64,000 nucleotides of DNA, from NCBI GenBank assembly GCA_002401685.1, contig NVTU01000008.1, forward strand, positions 22,077 through 86,076. The letters run 5' to 3'. Positions 56,448 through 64,000 of this stretch are shown one piece after another. This stretch comes from Kordiimonadales bacterium. GTDB lineage: Bacteria; Pseudomonadota; Alphaproteobacteria; Sphingomonadales; Kordiimonadaceae. Numbering within the stretch: position 1 is the stretch's first letter; each line of letters begins with the position of its first letter. Both the position numbers and the translations under genes were made by a program. The notes under the pieces were generated by a model. It saw only the letters and a program-made list of their open reading frames with translations, had not been told where the DNA came from and did not search any database.

Positions 56448-57230
56448 ATGCGGATCATTACTTGGAACATTAACAGCGTGCGCGCGCGCCTTGATATTGT
56501 TGAAAAACTGATCAAGGACTATGACCCTGATGTGCTGTGCCTGCAGGAAACCAAAGTGCAGGACCATATGTTTCCAGAAGGCTTTTTTCAGGACTTGGGC
56601 ATGCCGCATCTGGCTATCCACGGTCAGAAAAGCCATCACGGCGTGGCGACGGCGGCAAAGCAGCCGTTTGATGAAAGTTTTAAGATCGATTGGTGCAGCA
56701 AAGGCGATGCCCGCCATATTGCGATCAAATTGAAGGACGGCCCAACGGTGCATAATTTTTATGTGCCCGCTGGCGGCGATGAGCCGGATGTTGAGATCAA
56801 CGAAAAATTCGCCCACAAAATGCAGTTTCTGGACGAGATGACAACTTGGTCCGAGGAGCTGGATACACCAACTATCATGGTAGGTGATCTTAATATTGCG
56901 CCGTACGAAGAAGATGTATGGAGCCACAAGAAACTGCTGAAAGTTGTTTCGCATACGCCTGTAGAAGTGGATGCGATGATGAAAATCAAGGATGCGCACG
57001 ACTGGCAGGATATTATGCGGGACTTTGTACCAAAGGACGAAAAGCTTTTTAGCTGGTGGTCCTACCGGGCAAAAGATTGGTCAGCCGCCGATAAAGGCCG
57101 CAGGCTTGATCATGTATGGACGAGCCCAAGCCTGAAGGGCAAGGCCGTGAAAATGGAAGTGCTGAGGAACGTGCGTGGCTGGGTAAAACCTTCGGACCAT
57201 GCGCCAGTACTGGTGGATTTTGACCTGTAA
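56448..57230 (+). CDS. xthA: Exodeoxyribonuclease III
   Basis: A 260-residue AP endonuclease/3' exonuclease for base excision repair. Motifs: MRIITWNINSVRARLD, VLCLQETKVQD, TIMVGDLNIAPYEEDVWSHK, and the C-terminal KPSDHAPVLVDFDL with the catalytic Asp-His. GGAGG lies before the ATG. A strong two-way terminator follows. Confidence 0.95.
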   Translation: MRIITWNINSVRARLDIVEKLIKDYDPDVLCLQETKVQDHMFPEGFFQDLGMPHLAIHGQKSHHGVATAAKQPFDESFKIDWCSKGDARHIAIKLKDGPTVHNFYVPAGGDEPDVEINEKFAHKMQFLDEMTTWSEELDTPTIMVGDLNIAPYEEDVWSHKKLLKVVSHTPVEVDAMMKIKDAHDWQDIMRDFVPKDEKLFSWWSYRAKDWSAADKGRRLDHVWTSPSLKGKAVKMEVLRNVRGWVKPSDHAPVLVDFDL

Positions 57231-57279
57231 CTCAGTTGTTCAGGTCTGAATGGAATCCGTGATTTTGCCAGCGCAATAG

Positions 57280-57311
57280 AAAAGCCGAATAGATCGCTCT
57301 ATTCGGCTTTT
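57280..57311. terminator. Bidirectional terminator between xthA and the response regulator
   Basis: A perfect 14-bp stem (57280-57293 with 57298-57311) with loop TCGC. Ts end the right arm on the plus strand and the left arm on the minus strand, so it serves both converging genes. Confidence 0.92.
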
Positions 57312-57334
57312 GCATTTTTAGATTGGCTTCAGGC

Positions 57335-58030
57335 TTAGTTTGACAAACCCTGCAAACTATAACCACCAGGTTCTGTGATCAGAAGCCTGGCAACACCAGG
57401 CTCATGCTCGATCTTCTGGCGCAGACGGTAAACGTGCGTTTCCAGCGTATGCGTGGTAACGCCTGAATTATAACCCCATACTTCTGCAAGTAGCTCGTCG
57501 CGGCCAACGGCTTTTCCGCCAGCCTTGTAAAGATACTTCAAAATTGCAGTTTCTTTTTCTGTCAGGCGAACTTTTTTACCGCTTTCTTGCTCTTCCAAAA
57601 TCTTGCCGGAAGGGCGGAACTGGTACGGACCAATTTCGAACACAGCATCTTCGCTTTGCTCATATTGGCGGAAATGCGCCCGCACACGTGCAAGCAGCAC
57701 CGTGAAACTGAAAGGCTTGGTAACATAATCATTAGCGCCCGCGTCTAAACCCAGCACAGTATCGGCGTCAGATGTGTTTCCGGTAAGCATCAGGATTGGC
57801 ACTGATATACCGTTTTTGCGAATGCGTTTGCACAGCTCGCGGCCATCCATATCCGGTAGGCCAACGTCCAGGATCAACATATCCATCTGGTTTTCGCTTA
57901 GGAATTCGAGTGCCTCAGCTGCGGTCCCCTTTTCGACAGTCGAAAACTCATCACAAAGTGCTAGCTGTTCAGCAAGGCTTTCACGCAAGTCAACGTCATC
58001 GTCGACGAGAAGAAGCTTTCTTACGGCCAT
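57335..58030 (-). CDS. OmpR/PhoB-family response regulator, orphan
   Basis: A 231-residue regulator. Receiver domain with LLVDDD, phosphoacceptor Asp55 (LILDVGLPDMDG), the T in MLTGN and K in VTKPF; winged-helix DNA-binding domain (LTEKETAILKYLYKAGGKAVGRDELLAEVWGYNSGVTTHTLETHVYRLRQKIE). No histidine kinase is adjacent. It resembles essential envelope regulators such as CenR in alphaproteobacteria, but this is an impression, not an alignment. Confidence 0.92.
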   Translation of the reverse strand: MAVRKLLLVDDDVDLRESLAEQLALCDEFSTVEKGTAAEALEFLSENQMDMLILDVGLPDMDGRELCKRIRKNGISVPILMLTGNTSDADTVLGLDAGANDYVTKPFSFTVLLARVRAHFRQYEQSEDAVFEIGPYQFRPSGKILEEQESGKKVRLTEKETAILKYLYKAGGKAVGRDELLAEVWGYNSGVTTHTLETHVYRLRQKIEHEPGVARLLITEPGGYSLQGLSN

Positions 58031-58214
58031 ACTTTTATCCTTCTACGAATAATTTTCTAATTTTTCACCACATCATGCGGTGATGGACCCTATATATGAA
58101 CTGAAATCAGAAATTCACATCACAGCTAATAACGTTTGGGTCATATTAAGTGATAACGGTTAATTATCAAAGCATTGCTTCTATCCGTGCAAAAGCAGAA
58201 AATCAGTTTATATA

Positions 58215-59318
58215 ATGGGTATGAATGATGAAGAACATATCCTTAGGGGCATCGAACGCGCGGCTGGTGATCTGAGGCGCGGCTTACCTGTTGTTGTGAA
58301 AACGGCGGACGGTGCAGGGCTTTTGGTCTTACCCGCTGAACACGCTAACGTGTCTTCGGTCTCGGCCTTTGATACTATTGTTGATAGCAGTTTTATTCTT
58401 TTGACCAACAACCGTGCCCTTACGCTGAAAGTGGCAGGCAAAGGCTGGTCTGTTGTGCGGATTGCACGGCCGTCGTGGATGAAGCCTGCCGATATGGCGG
58501 CGCTGGCGGACCCCACCCTTGATATAGCCGCCCCGCTTAGTGGTCCATTTGAGCGCATCGATCACCGAGAGACCACACTCGATAAAGCCGCTGTAAAAAT
58601 TGTGAAGTGGGCGCATCTGCTCCCGGCGGCTTTAGCTGCTGAAGTAAAGGATGCTGAGGGCTGTGCTAAGGATAACGGCTATTTGTGTGTTTTAGACACG
58701 GACATCGTCGCCGTTGATTATACTCAGGCTAGCGCTTTGAAGCAGGTGGCCTCTGCAAATGTACCGCTGGCTGGTGCTGAGAAAACGAAATTGATTTCTT
58801 TCCGACCCAAAACTGGCGGTGTTGAGCATATTGCCATCATCATTGGCGATCCGTCTCGCCATGATCCTGTATTGATGCGTATTCACAGTGAATGTTTTAC
58901 GGGCGATCTACTGGGCTCCCTAAAGTGCGACTGCGGCGAGCAATTACGAGGTGCGATCAAAGTGATTGAAGAGACTGGGGGTGGTGTGCTGTTGTATCTG
59001 GCGCAGGAAGGCCGCGGTATTGGCCTGGTATCCAAGTTGAAAGCCTACAGTTTACAGGATCAGGGATACGATACTGTTGACGCAAATACCCGGCTTGGTT
59101 TTGAGGTGGACGAGCGTATTTTTGCGCCGGCGGCTGAGATGCTGCACCAGCTCGGTTTTAAATCGGTGAGGCTGATGACGAATAACCCCGATAAAGTAGA
59201 GGGGCTTGAGCGGTTCGGAATCACGGTTGTCGAGCGGGTCGAGCATGCCTTTCCGACAAATCCCCATAATGCTGGTTATCTCGCTACGAAGAAAAACCGC
59301 ACAGGCCATCTTCTTTAG
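58215..59318 (+). CDS. ribA: GTP cyclohydrolase II
   Basis: A 367-residue RibA making the first riboflavin intermediate from GTP. The zinc site is HSECFTGDLLGSLKCDCG, then YLAQEGRGIGLVSKLKAYSLQDQG and NNPDKVEGLERFGI. The N-terminal 170 residues are a diverged RibB-like domain without obvious DHBP-synthase acidic residues, as is known for other alphaproteobacterial RibA proteins. No FMN riboswitch is apparent upstream. Confidence 0.95.
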   Translation: MGMNDEEHILRGIERAAGDLRRGLPVVVKTADGAGLLVLPAEHANVSSVSAFDTIVDSSFILLTNNRALTLKVAGKGWSVVRIARPSWMKPADMAALADPTLDIAAPLSGPFERIDHRETTLDKAAVKIVKWAHLLPAALAAEVKDAEGCAKDNGYLCVLDTDIVAVDYTQASALKQVASANVPLAGAEKTKLISFRPKTGGVEHIAIIIGDPSRHDPVLMRIHSECFTGDLLGSLKCDCGEQLRGAIKVIEETGGGVLLYLAQEGRGIGLVSKLKAYSLQDQGYDTVDANTRLGFEVDERIFAPAAEMLHQLGFKSVRLMTNNPDKVEGLERFGITVVERVEHAFPTNPHNAGYLATKKNRTGHLL

Positions 59319-59353
59319 CACACGAGACTTCCCAGAGTTTAAGGAAACTCCCC

Positions 59354-59905
59354 ATGAACATTTGGCAGGTTATTCCGTCGGAAGCAGATATACGGCTCGG
59401 TACTTTAGTGGGGCCGCTATTTGAGGCGCCGTGTGTGCTCGGCAAGAACGGTGTGATTGCCGCTAGTGGCGGCCGCGAGGGAGACGGAAAAAGCCCGGCA
59501 GGAACATACCCTTTTCGGAGAGTATACTACCGGCCGGACCGAGAGGAAGAACCGGTAACATGTTTGCCCTGTACGGCCATATCAACAGATATGGGTTGGT
59601 GCGACGCATCGGAAGACGGGCGCTACAACACACTGGTGTCACTCCCTTATGGCGGCGGTCACGAGAAGATGTGGCGGCATGATAGCCTGTACGACCTGGT
59701 CATTGTTATTGGCCATAATGATGAGCCTGTGGTCCCCGGTCTAGGCAGTGCAATATTTATCCATGTCGCGCGGGATGATTTTGGCCCTACCGCAGGCTGC
59801 GTGGCTTTGAAAGCTCCAGCTCTACGGCAGTTATTGCGTCTCGCAAAACCAGACGATCAAATCAAGGTCGAATTGCTTAGCTGTAATCGCGTTCACCAAA
59901 AATAG
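59354..59905 (+). CDS. L,D-transpeptidase (YkuD) family protein
   Basis: A 183-residue protein with the YkuD catalytic block IFIHVARDDFGPTAGCVALK (His and Cys). GDGKSPAGTYPFRRVYYRP is the usual substrate-loop motif. There is no clear signal peptide, which is common in this short group. They form peptidoglycan crosslinks or attach proteins, though some act elsewhere. Its 3' end overlaps the converging yggS gene by 29 bases, which encodes the last residues of both. Confidence 0.85.
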   Translation: MNIWQVIPSEADIRLGTLVGPLFEAPCVLGKNGVIAASGGREGDGKSPAGTYPFRRVYYRPDREEEPVTCLPCTAISTDMGWCDASEDGRYNTLVSLPYGGGHEKMWRHDSLYDLVIVIGHNDEPVVPGLGSAIFIHVARDDFGPTAGCVALKAPALRQLLRLAKPDDQIKVELLSCNRVHQK

Positions 59906-60560
59906 CGGTTCCAACCCGTATGTCAGTTGCGCCCATTGTGGCTGCAAGGGCGAAATCACTGCTCATGCCCATCGACAGCCGCTCGAGCCCATATCTTTTA
60001 GCCAGTTTGTTCAGAAGTGCAAAATGGAGCGTTGGGTCGTCGCCTGCAGGAGGAATGCACATCAGTCCAATGACATTTAGCCCTAGGTCTTTTGCTGCTT
60101 TTACAAGCTCGGTAAGGTCGCTTGGTAGACATCCGCCTTTTTGGTCTTCTTCACCGGTATTAACCTGTATGAACACGGGTAGCTGCCGGTTTTGCTTTTC
60201 CATTTCCGTTGCAAGCGCTTTGGCCAGCTTGATACGGTCAAGGGTTTGAATAACGTCAAAAAGCGCGACAGCTTTGTTTGCTTTGTTGGTTTGCAGGCCG
60301 CCGATCAGGTGGAGCTCTACTTCCGGATAATCGGGCTTAAGCGCTGACCATCTCTCGCTGGCTTCCTGTACTTTGTTTTCGCCAAACACGCGGTGTCCTG
60401 CTTCAAGCGATGCAATTATGCGCTCTTTTGGCTGCACTTTTGATACCGCGATAAGCCGTGGCTGCGGTCCCGGCAGGTCAGTGTGTTTTTGCATGGCGGC
60501 AATATCTTGATGAATTTGCGCGATATTTTCTTCGATCTGGGACTGAAGGCTGCTGGACAT
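59877..60560 (-). CDS. yggS: YggS family PLP-homeostasis protein
   Basis: A 227-residue PLP-binding TIM-barrel protein. PLP lysine near residue 41 in RLIAVSKVQPKERI, then HRVFGENKVQEA, VQTLDRIKLA, FIQVNTGEEDQKGGC and LSMGMSSDFALAATMGATDIRVGTAIFGER. It balances PLP and amino-acid pools. Confidence 0.95.
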   Translation of the reverse strand: MSSSLQSQIEENIAQIHQDIAAMQKHTDLPGPQPRLIAVSKVQPKERIIASLEAGHRVFGENKVQEASERWSALKPDYPEVELHLIGGLQTNKANKAVALFDVIQTLDRIKLAKALATEMEKQNRQLPVFIQVNTGEEDQKGGCLPSDLTELVKAAKDLGLNVIGLMCIPPAGDDPTLHFALLNKLAKRYGLERLSMGMSSDFALAATMGATDIRVGTAIFGERDYS

Positions 60561-60673
60561 TGGCTTATCTCAATTGTTGGGGCTTATCTCAATTATTGGG
60601 CGGCTTAATGCTTTGGGGTCTATAAGCTATGTGATAGGCAGGACAGCCCATCAAGTCGAGGCAAAAGGCTAAA

Positions 60674-61279
60674 ATGACTGCGAACAGACGCTGGAAAAGA
60701 AGATCAATTAGCAGAGCACTTCGGCTTGGCCGCGCGGCTGATGTGCCGAATTTAATCTTTGTAACGGACCAAAGCCGTGTTGCCGACCCAGTTTCGGTTT
60801 GTCGCCAATTACCTGCCGGTTCTATCGTTATTTGCCGCGACTATGATCATGCTGACAGAACGGGCCTTGCGAAGCGGTTGAGAAAAGAGACGCATGCCTG
60901 CACCCAGTTTTTGCTGGTGGCGGGGGATATTAGACTCGCGCGGCTGGTGGGTGCTGACGGTGTGCACCTGCCAGAATACCAGTTAGAGAGAATGCCTAAC
61001 ATCGGCGGTTTTGGGCTTGTGAGCGCGGCCTGTCATAGTAGGCGCGCTCTGCTACGAGCCCAGATGCTTAACGTTGATTTTGCCTTGGTTTCACCGGTGT
61101 TTAAAACGAATAGTCATCCAGGGGCAAAAACGATCGGCGTTCACCGGTTGGCGCGCTTAGCAAATAGCGTAAAGGTGCCGCTGGTCGCTCTTGGCGGTGT
61201 AAAACCAGAGACCGCGTCGCAGCTTAGAGGATTAGGGTTGCTGGGAATTGCTGCGATAGGAGCGCTTGCAGGATTATAG
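60674..61279 (+). CDS. Thiamine phosphate synthase-like (ThiE/TenI) protein
   Basis: A 201-residue TIM-barrel protein of the ThiE superfamily. LIFVTDQSRVADP, GADGVHLPE, VSAACHSRRALLRAQMLNVDFALVSPVFKTNSHPGAKTIG and VPLVALGGVKPETASQL follow the family order. Some ThiE catalytic signatures (QLRxK, pyrophosphate-binding motifs) are weak, so it could be TenI-like. No thi genes and no TPP riboswitch are nearby. Confidence 0.8.
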   Translation: MTANRRWKRRSISRALRLGRAADVPNLIFVTDQSRVADPVSVCRQLPAGSIVICRDYDHADRTGLAKRLRKETHACTQFLLVAGDIRLARLVGADGVHLPEYQLERMPNIGGFGLVSAACHSRRALLRAQMLNVDFALVSPVFKTNSHPGAKTIGVHRLARLANSVKVPLVALGGVKPETASQLRGLGLLGIAAIGALAGL

Positions 61280-61353
61280 GGGCAAAGACCGTTTAAAAAG
61301 AGGATTAGGACTGAAGCCCAAACTTCCGCAAAGCTGGGCAGGACCTAAATAAA

Positions 61354-62232
61354 CTAGAACTTGAGTTGCCCGCCGAGGAAAATCATCTGTGAGTTTTCAC
61401 CAGCTTCAGGGTTCGCGAGCCACTGATCCCCATAGCCAAAGTACCGAACTCCGCCCCGAATTCCGATTCTGTTGGTTAGCCGGTAACTTGCACCAAGTTC
61501 CACCGAAACGATGCTGCGGGTTTCATTATCAATCCCGAAAAGGTCGGCACCCTCTCTATATTCGCTAAGGGAAAGCCGGGCACCCCAGCGTCTTGCCTGA
61601 TAAGAAAAGCCGAGATCGTATGAAAAAGATTCAGCTTCGAAAATACTAGTCTGGCGGGTGACGGAAGCATCAACGCCAAAACCCGCATATCCTAGTGTCA
61701 CTCCGACATTGTCTTCACGGTTTGTCAGCCCGGTATTCGTATAGCCCAAGGCGCTCTGTAAATCATCCGGCGTAAGACGAAGGGCGCTTTCGAGTGAAAT
61801 TTCAAACCCTCGATCAGTCTCGTCTTCTTTATCGCCGCCGAACGACAAGCTAAATTGGCCTTCGGTCGCAATATAATCTTGGGTGTTAGATCCTCGCAAT
61901 TGCCCTTTTTCGTTCAGGAGAGAAAAAAGATCTTCGCTGGCAGAAAGTTTTTTCCCGCCAAGTGTATTACGCGAAGGCGAATCACTTAGTTGAAAAAAGC
62001 TGCGATTTTGATCCGAATTAGGCCTTAAAGTGAGGCGTAATTCCTTCAAGGACGATATTTCTTCGTCTTTAACCAAGCCGCGCTGTTTTGCTTTTTGTTC
62101 AGCGATAAAGGCGTCTAAAGTCTTGAGAAACCCTGAGCTTTCAAAGCGTTTCTTATCGTCGCGCGCGAAAGACGGTAGGGAAAAACCTACCACCAAAAGC
62201 GTTGTAACGCCGATTTTCAACATTTTGTTCAC
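61354..62232 (-). CDS. Putative outer-membrane beta-barrel protein
   Basis: A 292-residue exported protein. Signal peptide (LKIGVTTLLVVGFSLPSFA), a polar 90-residue N-terminal region (DAFIAEQKAKQRGLVKDEE), then alternating amphipathic strands (VGVTLGYAGFGVDASVTR, SYDLGFSYQARRWGARLSLSEY, VELGASYRLTNRIGIRGGVRYFGYGDQ) and a terminal Phe (GGQLKF). The C-terminal Phe and paired strands point to an outer-membrane barrel. Family not recognised. The start is GTG at 62232; ATG at 62223 is an alternative. Confidence 0.75.
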   Translation of the reverse strand: MNKMLKIGVTTLLVVGFSLPSFARDDKKRFESSGFLKTLDAFIAEQKAKQRGLVKDEEISSLKELRLTLRPNSDQNRSFFQLSDSPSRNTLGGKKLSASEDLFSLLNEKGQLRGSNTQDYIATEGQFSLSFGGDKEDETDRGFEISLESALRLTPDDLQSALGYTNTGLTNREDNVGVTLGYAGFGVDASVTRQTSIFEAESFSYDLGFSYQARRWGARLSLSEYREGADLFGIDNETRSIVSVELGASYRLTNRIGIRGGVRYFGYGDQWLANPEAGENSQMIFLGGQLKF

Positions 62233-62491
62233 GGAAACCAGAATCCTAATACCAAACCATACTCTGTTACATAGTACCTAATGATGGCGTAATCTGGCAA
62301 GACCGGCGACAAAAATGAGATGAGTTGTGTCCTTCATACCACGGTCTGCCATTCTTTGACCGTATTTCTGACTAGTAACTGACCGCGCGGACGTTTATAA
62401 CGCGCTTTAAGCTTTTTTGATCCACCACGATGGCCCAAAGTCATTGTTGGTAGGGTCAGTTGAAAAAAACAACTTCTCTACGGGGTGTAGT

Positions 62492-62938
62492 ATGCAAAAA
62501 TTTACCCGATCATTGATCGTTCTTTCCGTCACGTTAACTCTGGGGGCTTGTAGTACGATCTCGGGCATTTTTGGTAGTAGCGAAAGCGAGACCAGTAGAT
62601 TTGCGCCGCGCACAACTGCAATGTCCATCAATGGATTTTTGTGGGAAGCAACGCTCGAGACACTTTCCTTTATGCCGATCGACCAAGTTGAGGCTTCAGG
62701 TGGCATCATTGTAACCGATTGGTATTCAACGCCTGACGCGCCAAATGAGCGCGTGAAGGTTGCGGTTCGCTTCCTGACACAAGCGCTGCGTTCAGACGGG
62801 TTTAAAGTTTCCGTTGCCCGGCAGGAACTGCGTACAGGCAACTGGATTAGTGTTCCCGTAGAAGCGTCTACAGAGTTGCAGATTGAAGAAGCAATTCTAA
62901 CAGCGGCTCGCCGCATGCGCCTCGACGAGAATTTATAA
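62492..62938 (+). CDS. DUF3576 lipoprotein
   Basis: A 148-residue lipoprotein. The signal peptide has lipobox LGAC, followed by STISGIFGSSESE; the body MSINGFLWEATLETLSFMPIDQVEASGGIIVTDWYSTPDAPNERVKVAVRFL fits DUF3576. GGGGTG lies five bases before the ATG at 62492, so upstream in-frame codons from 62417 are excluded. It precedes leuS, the usual alphaproteobacterial place. An envelope role is inferred. Confidence 0.88.
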   Translation: MQKFTRSLIVLSVTLTLGACSTISGIFGSSESETSRFAPRTTAMSINGFLWEATLETLSFMPIDQVEASGGIIVTDWYSTPDAPNERVKVAVRFLTQALRSDGFKVSVARQELRTGNWISVPVEASTELQIEEAILTAARRMRLDENL

Positions 62939-62952
62939 TACCGCCGGCACTA

Positions 62953-62970
62953 TTCCTGCCGCGGCAGGAA
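62953..62970. repeat. Perfect 18-bp palindrome after the DUF3576 gene
   Basis: TTCCTGCCGCGGCAGGAA is fully self-complementary and lies 15 bases after the stop. As RNA it is a hairpin with a minimal loop; as DNA it could be a protein site. Confidence 0.6.
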
Positions 62971-62994
62971 CTTGTTGAAGCGCCTATAATACGT

Positions 62995-63047
62995 GTGGCT
63001 GGTTTTTCCAGCCACATCCTTTTAGAGCCAGTTGGGCTCTCTTTTTT
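62995..63047 (+). terminator. Double hairpin before leuS, the second a terminator
   Basis: GTGGCTGG (62995-63002) and CCAGCCAC (63008-63015) form a perfect 8-bp hairpin with a T5 loop. A second hairpin, AGAGCC (63024-63029) with GGCTCT (63035-63040), is followed by CTTTTTT. This ends the DUF3576 transcript and may act as an attenuator of leuS. Confidence 0.7.
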
Positions 63048-63106
63048 AAGTTGCCCAACGTGTTCGGCTCACCCGTAGTTTCAGATTATTTTACGAGAAG
63101 AAAACC

Positions 63107-64000
63107 ATGTCGCGCTATAATGCAAAGGTTACAGAAGCCAAATGGCAAAAAGTTTGGGCTGAGGCCGAGACGTTTAAAACCAACGTAACCTCTGACAAGC
63201 CCAAATATTATGTGCTTGAGATGTTCCCTTATCCGTCTGGCCGTATTCATATGGGCCATGTGCGTAACTACACGCTTGGTGATGTGGTTGCGCGCTTCCG
63301 CAAGGCGCAAGGCTACGAAGTGCTACACCCGATGGGGTGGGATGCGTTTGGTATGCCAGCAGAAAATGCGGCGATGGAGCGCAAGGTGCATCCCGCCGAT
63401 TGGACGTACGACAATATTGCCAACATGCGTGATCAGTTAAAACCGGTTGGGTTGGCGATTGACTGGAGCCGCGAGTTCGCAACATGCGACCCGGAATATT
63501 ACGGCAAAGAACAGCAGCTGTTTATCGATTTTTATAACGCTGGCCTTGTGTACCGTAAAGAAAGCCTTGTGAATTGGGACCCGGTTGATAATACGGTTCT
63601 GGCAAACGAGCAGGTTATTGATGGCCGCGGGTGGCGGTCTGACGCGCTGATTGAGCGCCGCAAACTATCGCAGTGGTTCCTCAAAATTACTGACTTTGCC
63701 GATGAACTGCTTGATGGCCTCAGTGACCTTGACCGCTGGCCAGATAAAGTGCGCTTGATGCAGGAAAACTGGATTGGCCGCTCGGAAGGGTTGAAAGTTA
63801 CTTTTGAGATCACGGAAACAGGCGAAGATTTGCCGGTTTATACCACGCGCCCTGATACACTCTACGGCGCTAGCTTTTGTGCGATTTCTCCCGACCATCC
63901 GCTGGCGGCTAAATTGGCTGAAGACAATGCTGAGCTTGCGGCTTTTATCGATGAATGCCGCAAAACCGGCACTACAGAAGAAGCGATCGAAAAAGCTGAG
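63107..64000 (+). CDS. leuS: Leucyl-tRNA synthetase (N-terminal part)
   Basis: 298 codons open to the window end, so the C-terminus is missing. N-terminus [25 protein letters not shown] motif [38 protein letters not shown], and the start of the editing domain ([22 protein letters not shown]). It charges tRNA-Leu and edits norvaline. The start is ATG 63107, preceded by GAGAAGAAAA. Confidence 0.96.
   Translation, partial: MSRYNAKVTEAKWQKVWAEAETFKTNVTSDKPKYYVLEMFPYPSGRIHMGHVRNYTLGDVVARFRKAQGYEVLHPMGWDAFGMPAENAAMERKVHPADWTYDNIANMRDQLKPVGLAIDWSREFATCDPEYYGKEQQLFIDFYNAGLVYRKESLVNWDPVDNTVLANEQVIDGRGWRSDALIERRKLSQWFLKITDFADELLDGLSDLDRWPDKVRLMQENWIGRSEGLKVTFEITETGEDLPVYTTRPDTLYGASFCAISPDHPLAAKLAEDNAELAAFIDECRKTGTTEEAIEKAE

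Noticed and set aside
58031..58214. FMN riboswitch before ribA
   Set aside because: The conserved RFN-element sequences are not seen in this AT-rich gap.
1..64000. CRISPR arrays, insertion sequences, tRNA or rRNA genes
   Set aside because: No regularly spaced repeats, transposase motifs, T-loop signatures or rRNA-like stretches were found on either strand by reading; a tRNA or rRNA covariance search would be decisive.

Overview
This window comes from an alphaproteobacterium. The evidence is a class I lysyl-tRNA synthetase, the block hemE / origin / pyruvate-phosphate-dikinase regulator / maf / aroE / coaE / dnaQ, the order mnmE-mnmG-rsmG-parA-parB with rho nearby, and a DUF3576 lipoprotein before leuS. 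Base composition is moderate rather than GC-rich, and the TonB receptor and cytochrome cluster look marine. A Kordiimonadales-like lineage is my guess, but the order is not proven from sequence alone. I saw no tRNA, rRNA, CRISPR array, transposase or prophage.

The most important landmark is a probable chromosomal replication origin at 28995-29436. It holds an AT-rich tract, a run of TAG triplets and at least four good DnaA boxes. Three perfect 16-bp parS sites lie 8-11 kb to its left, in and beside mnmE and rsmG, next to parA and parB. The window is therefore the origin-proximal domain of a chromosome.

Layout. 1-3.7 kb: end of a YceI protein, a TerB-like protein and a DinG-type helicase. 3.8-7.8 kb: class I LysRS, then a leftward four-gene accessory operon (alpha/beta hydrolase, two paralogous membrane proteins, XRE regulator) with possible 12-bp-spaced operator repeats. 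7.8-16.2 kb: heat-shock pair hrcA and grpE, then rph, rdgB, hemW, an LppC/LpoA-like lipoprotein, rsmI, yraN and gshB. 16.2-22 kb: parB, parA, rsmG, mnmG, mnmE. 22-29 kb: ogt, dienelactone hydrolase, an AT-rich pyruvyl-transferase-like gene, a Rieske oxygenase, rho, hemJ, hemE. 29-35.3 kb: origin, ppsR, maf, aroE, coaE, dnaQ, an FMN-binding protein, two tandem lepB copies. 35.3-38.9 kb: dnaK-dnaJ. 38.9-44.9 kb: a TetR regulator divergent from a beta-helix protein, a diheme cytochrome and a TonB receptor. 45-52 kb: dapB, a DUF350 protein, a membrane-anchored trypsin-like protease, a UbiH-type monooxygenase, ftsK, lolA. 52-55.7 kb: a tandem duplication carrying two serine hydrolases and a 3' fragment of lolA. 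55.8-64 kb: a hypothetical gene, xth, an orphan OmpR-type regulator, ribA, an L,D-transpeptidase, yggS, a ThiE-like protein, an outer-membrane protein, a DUF3576 lipoprotein and the start of leuS.

Most of the content is core housekeeping. The best candidates for less described biology are the TetR / beta-helix / diheme cytochrome / TonB receptor cluster with its palindromic operator candidate, the XRE-membrane-hydrolase operon with periodic promoter repeats, and the lolA-fragment/serine-hydrolase duplication.
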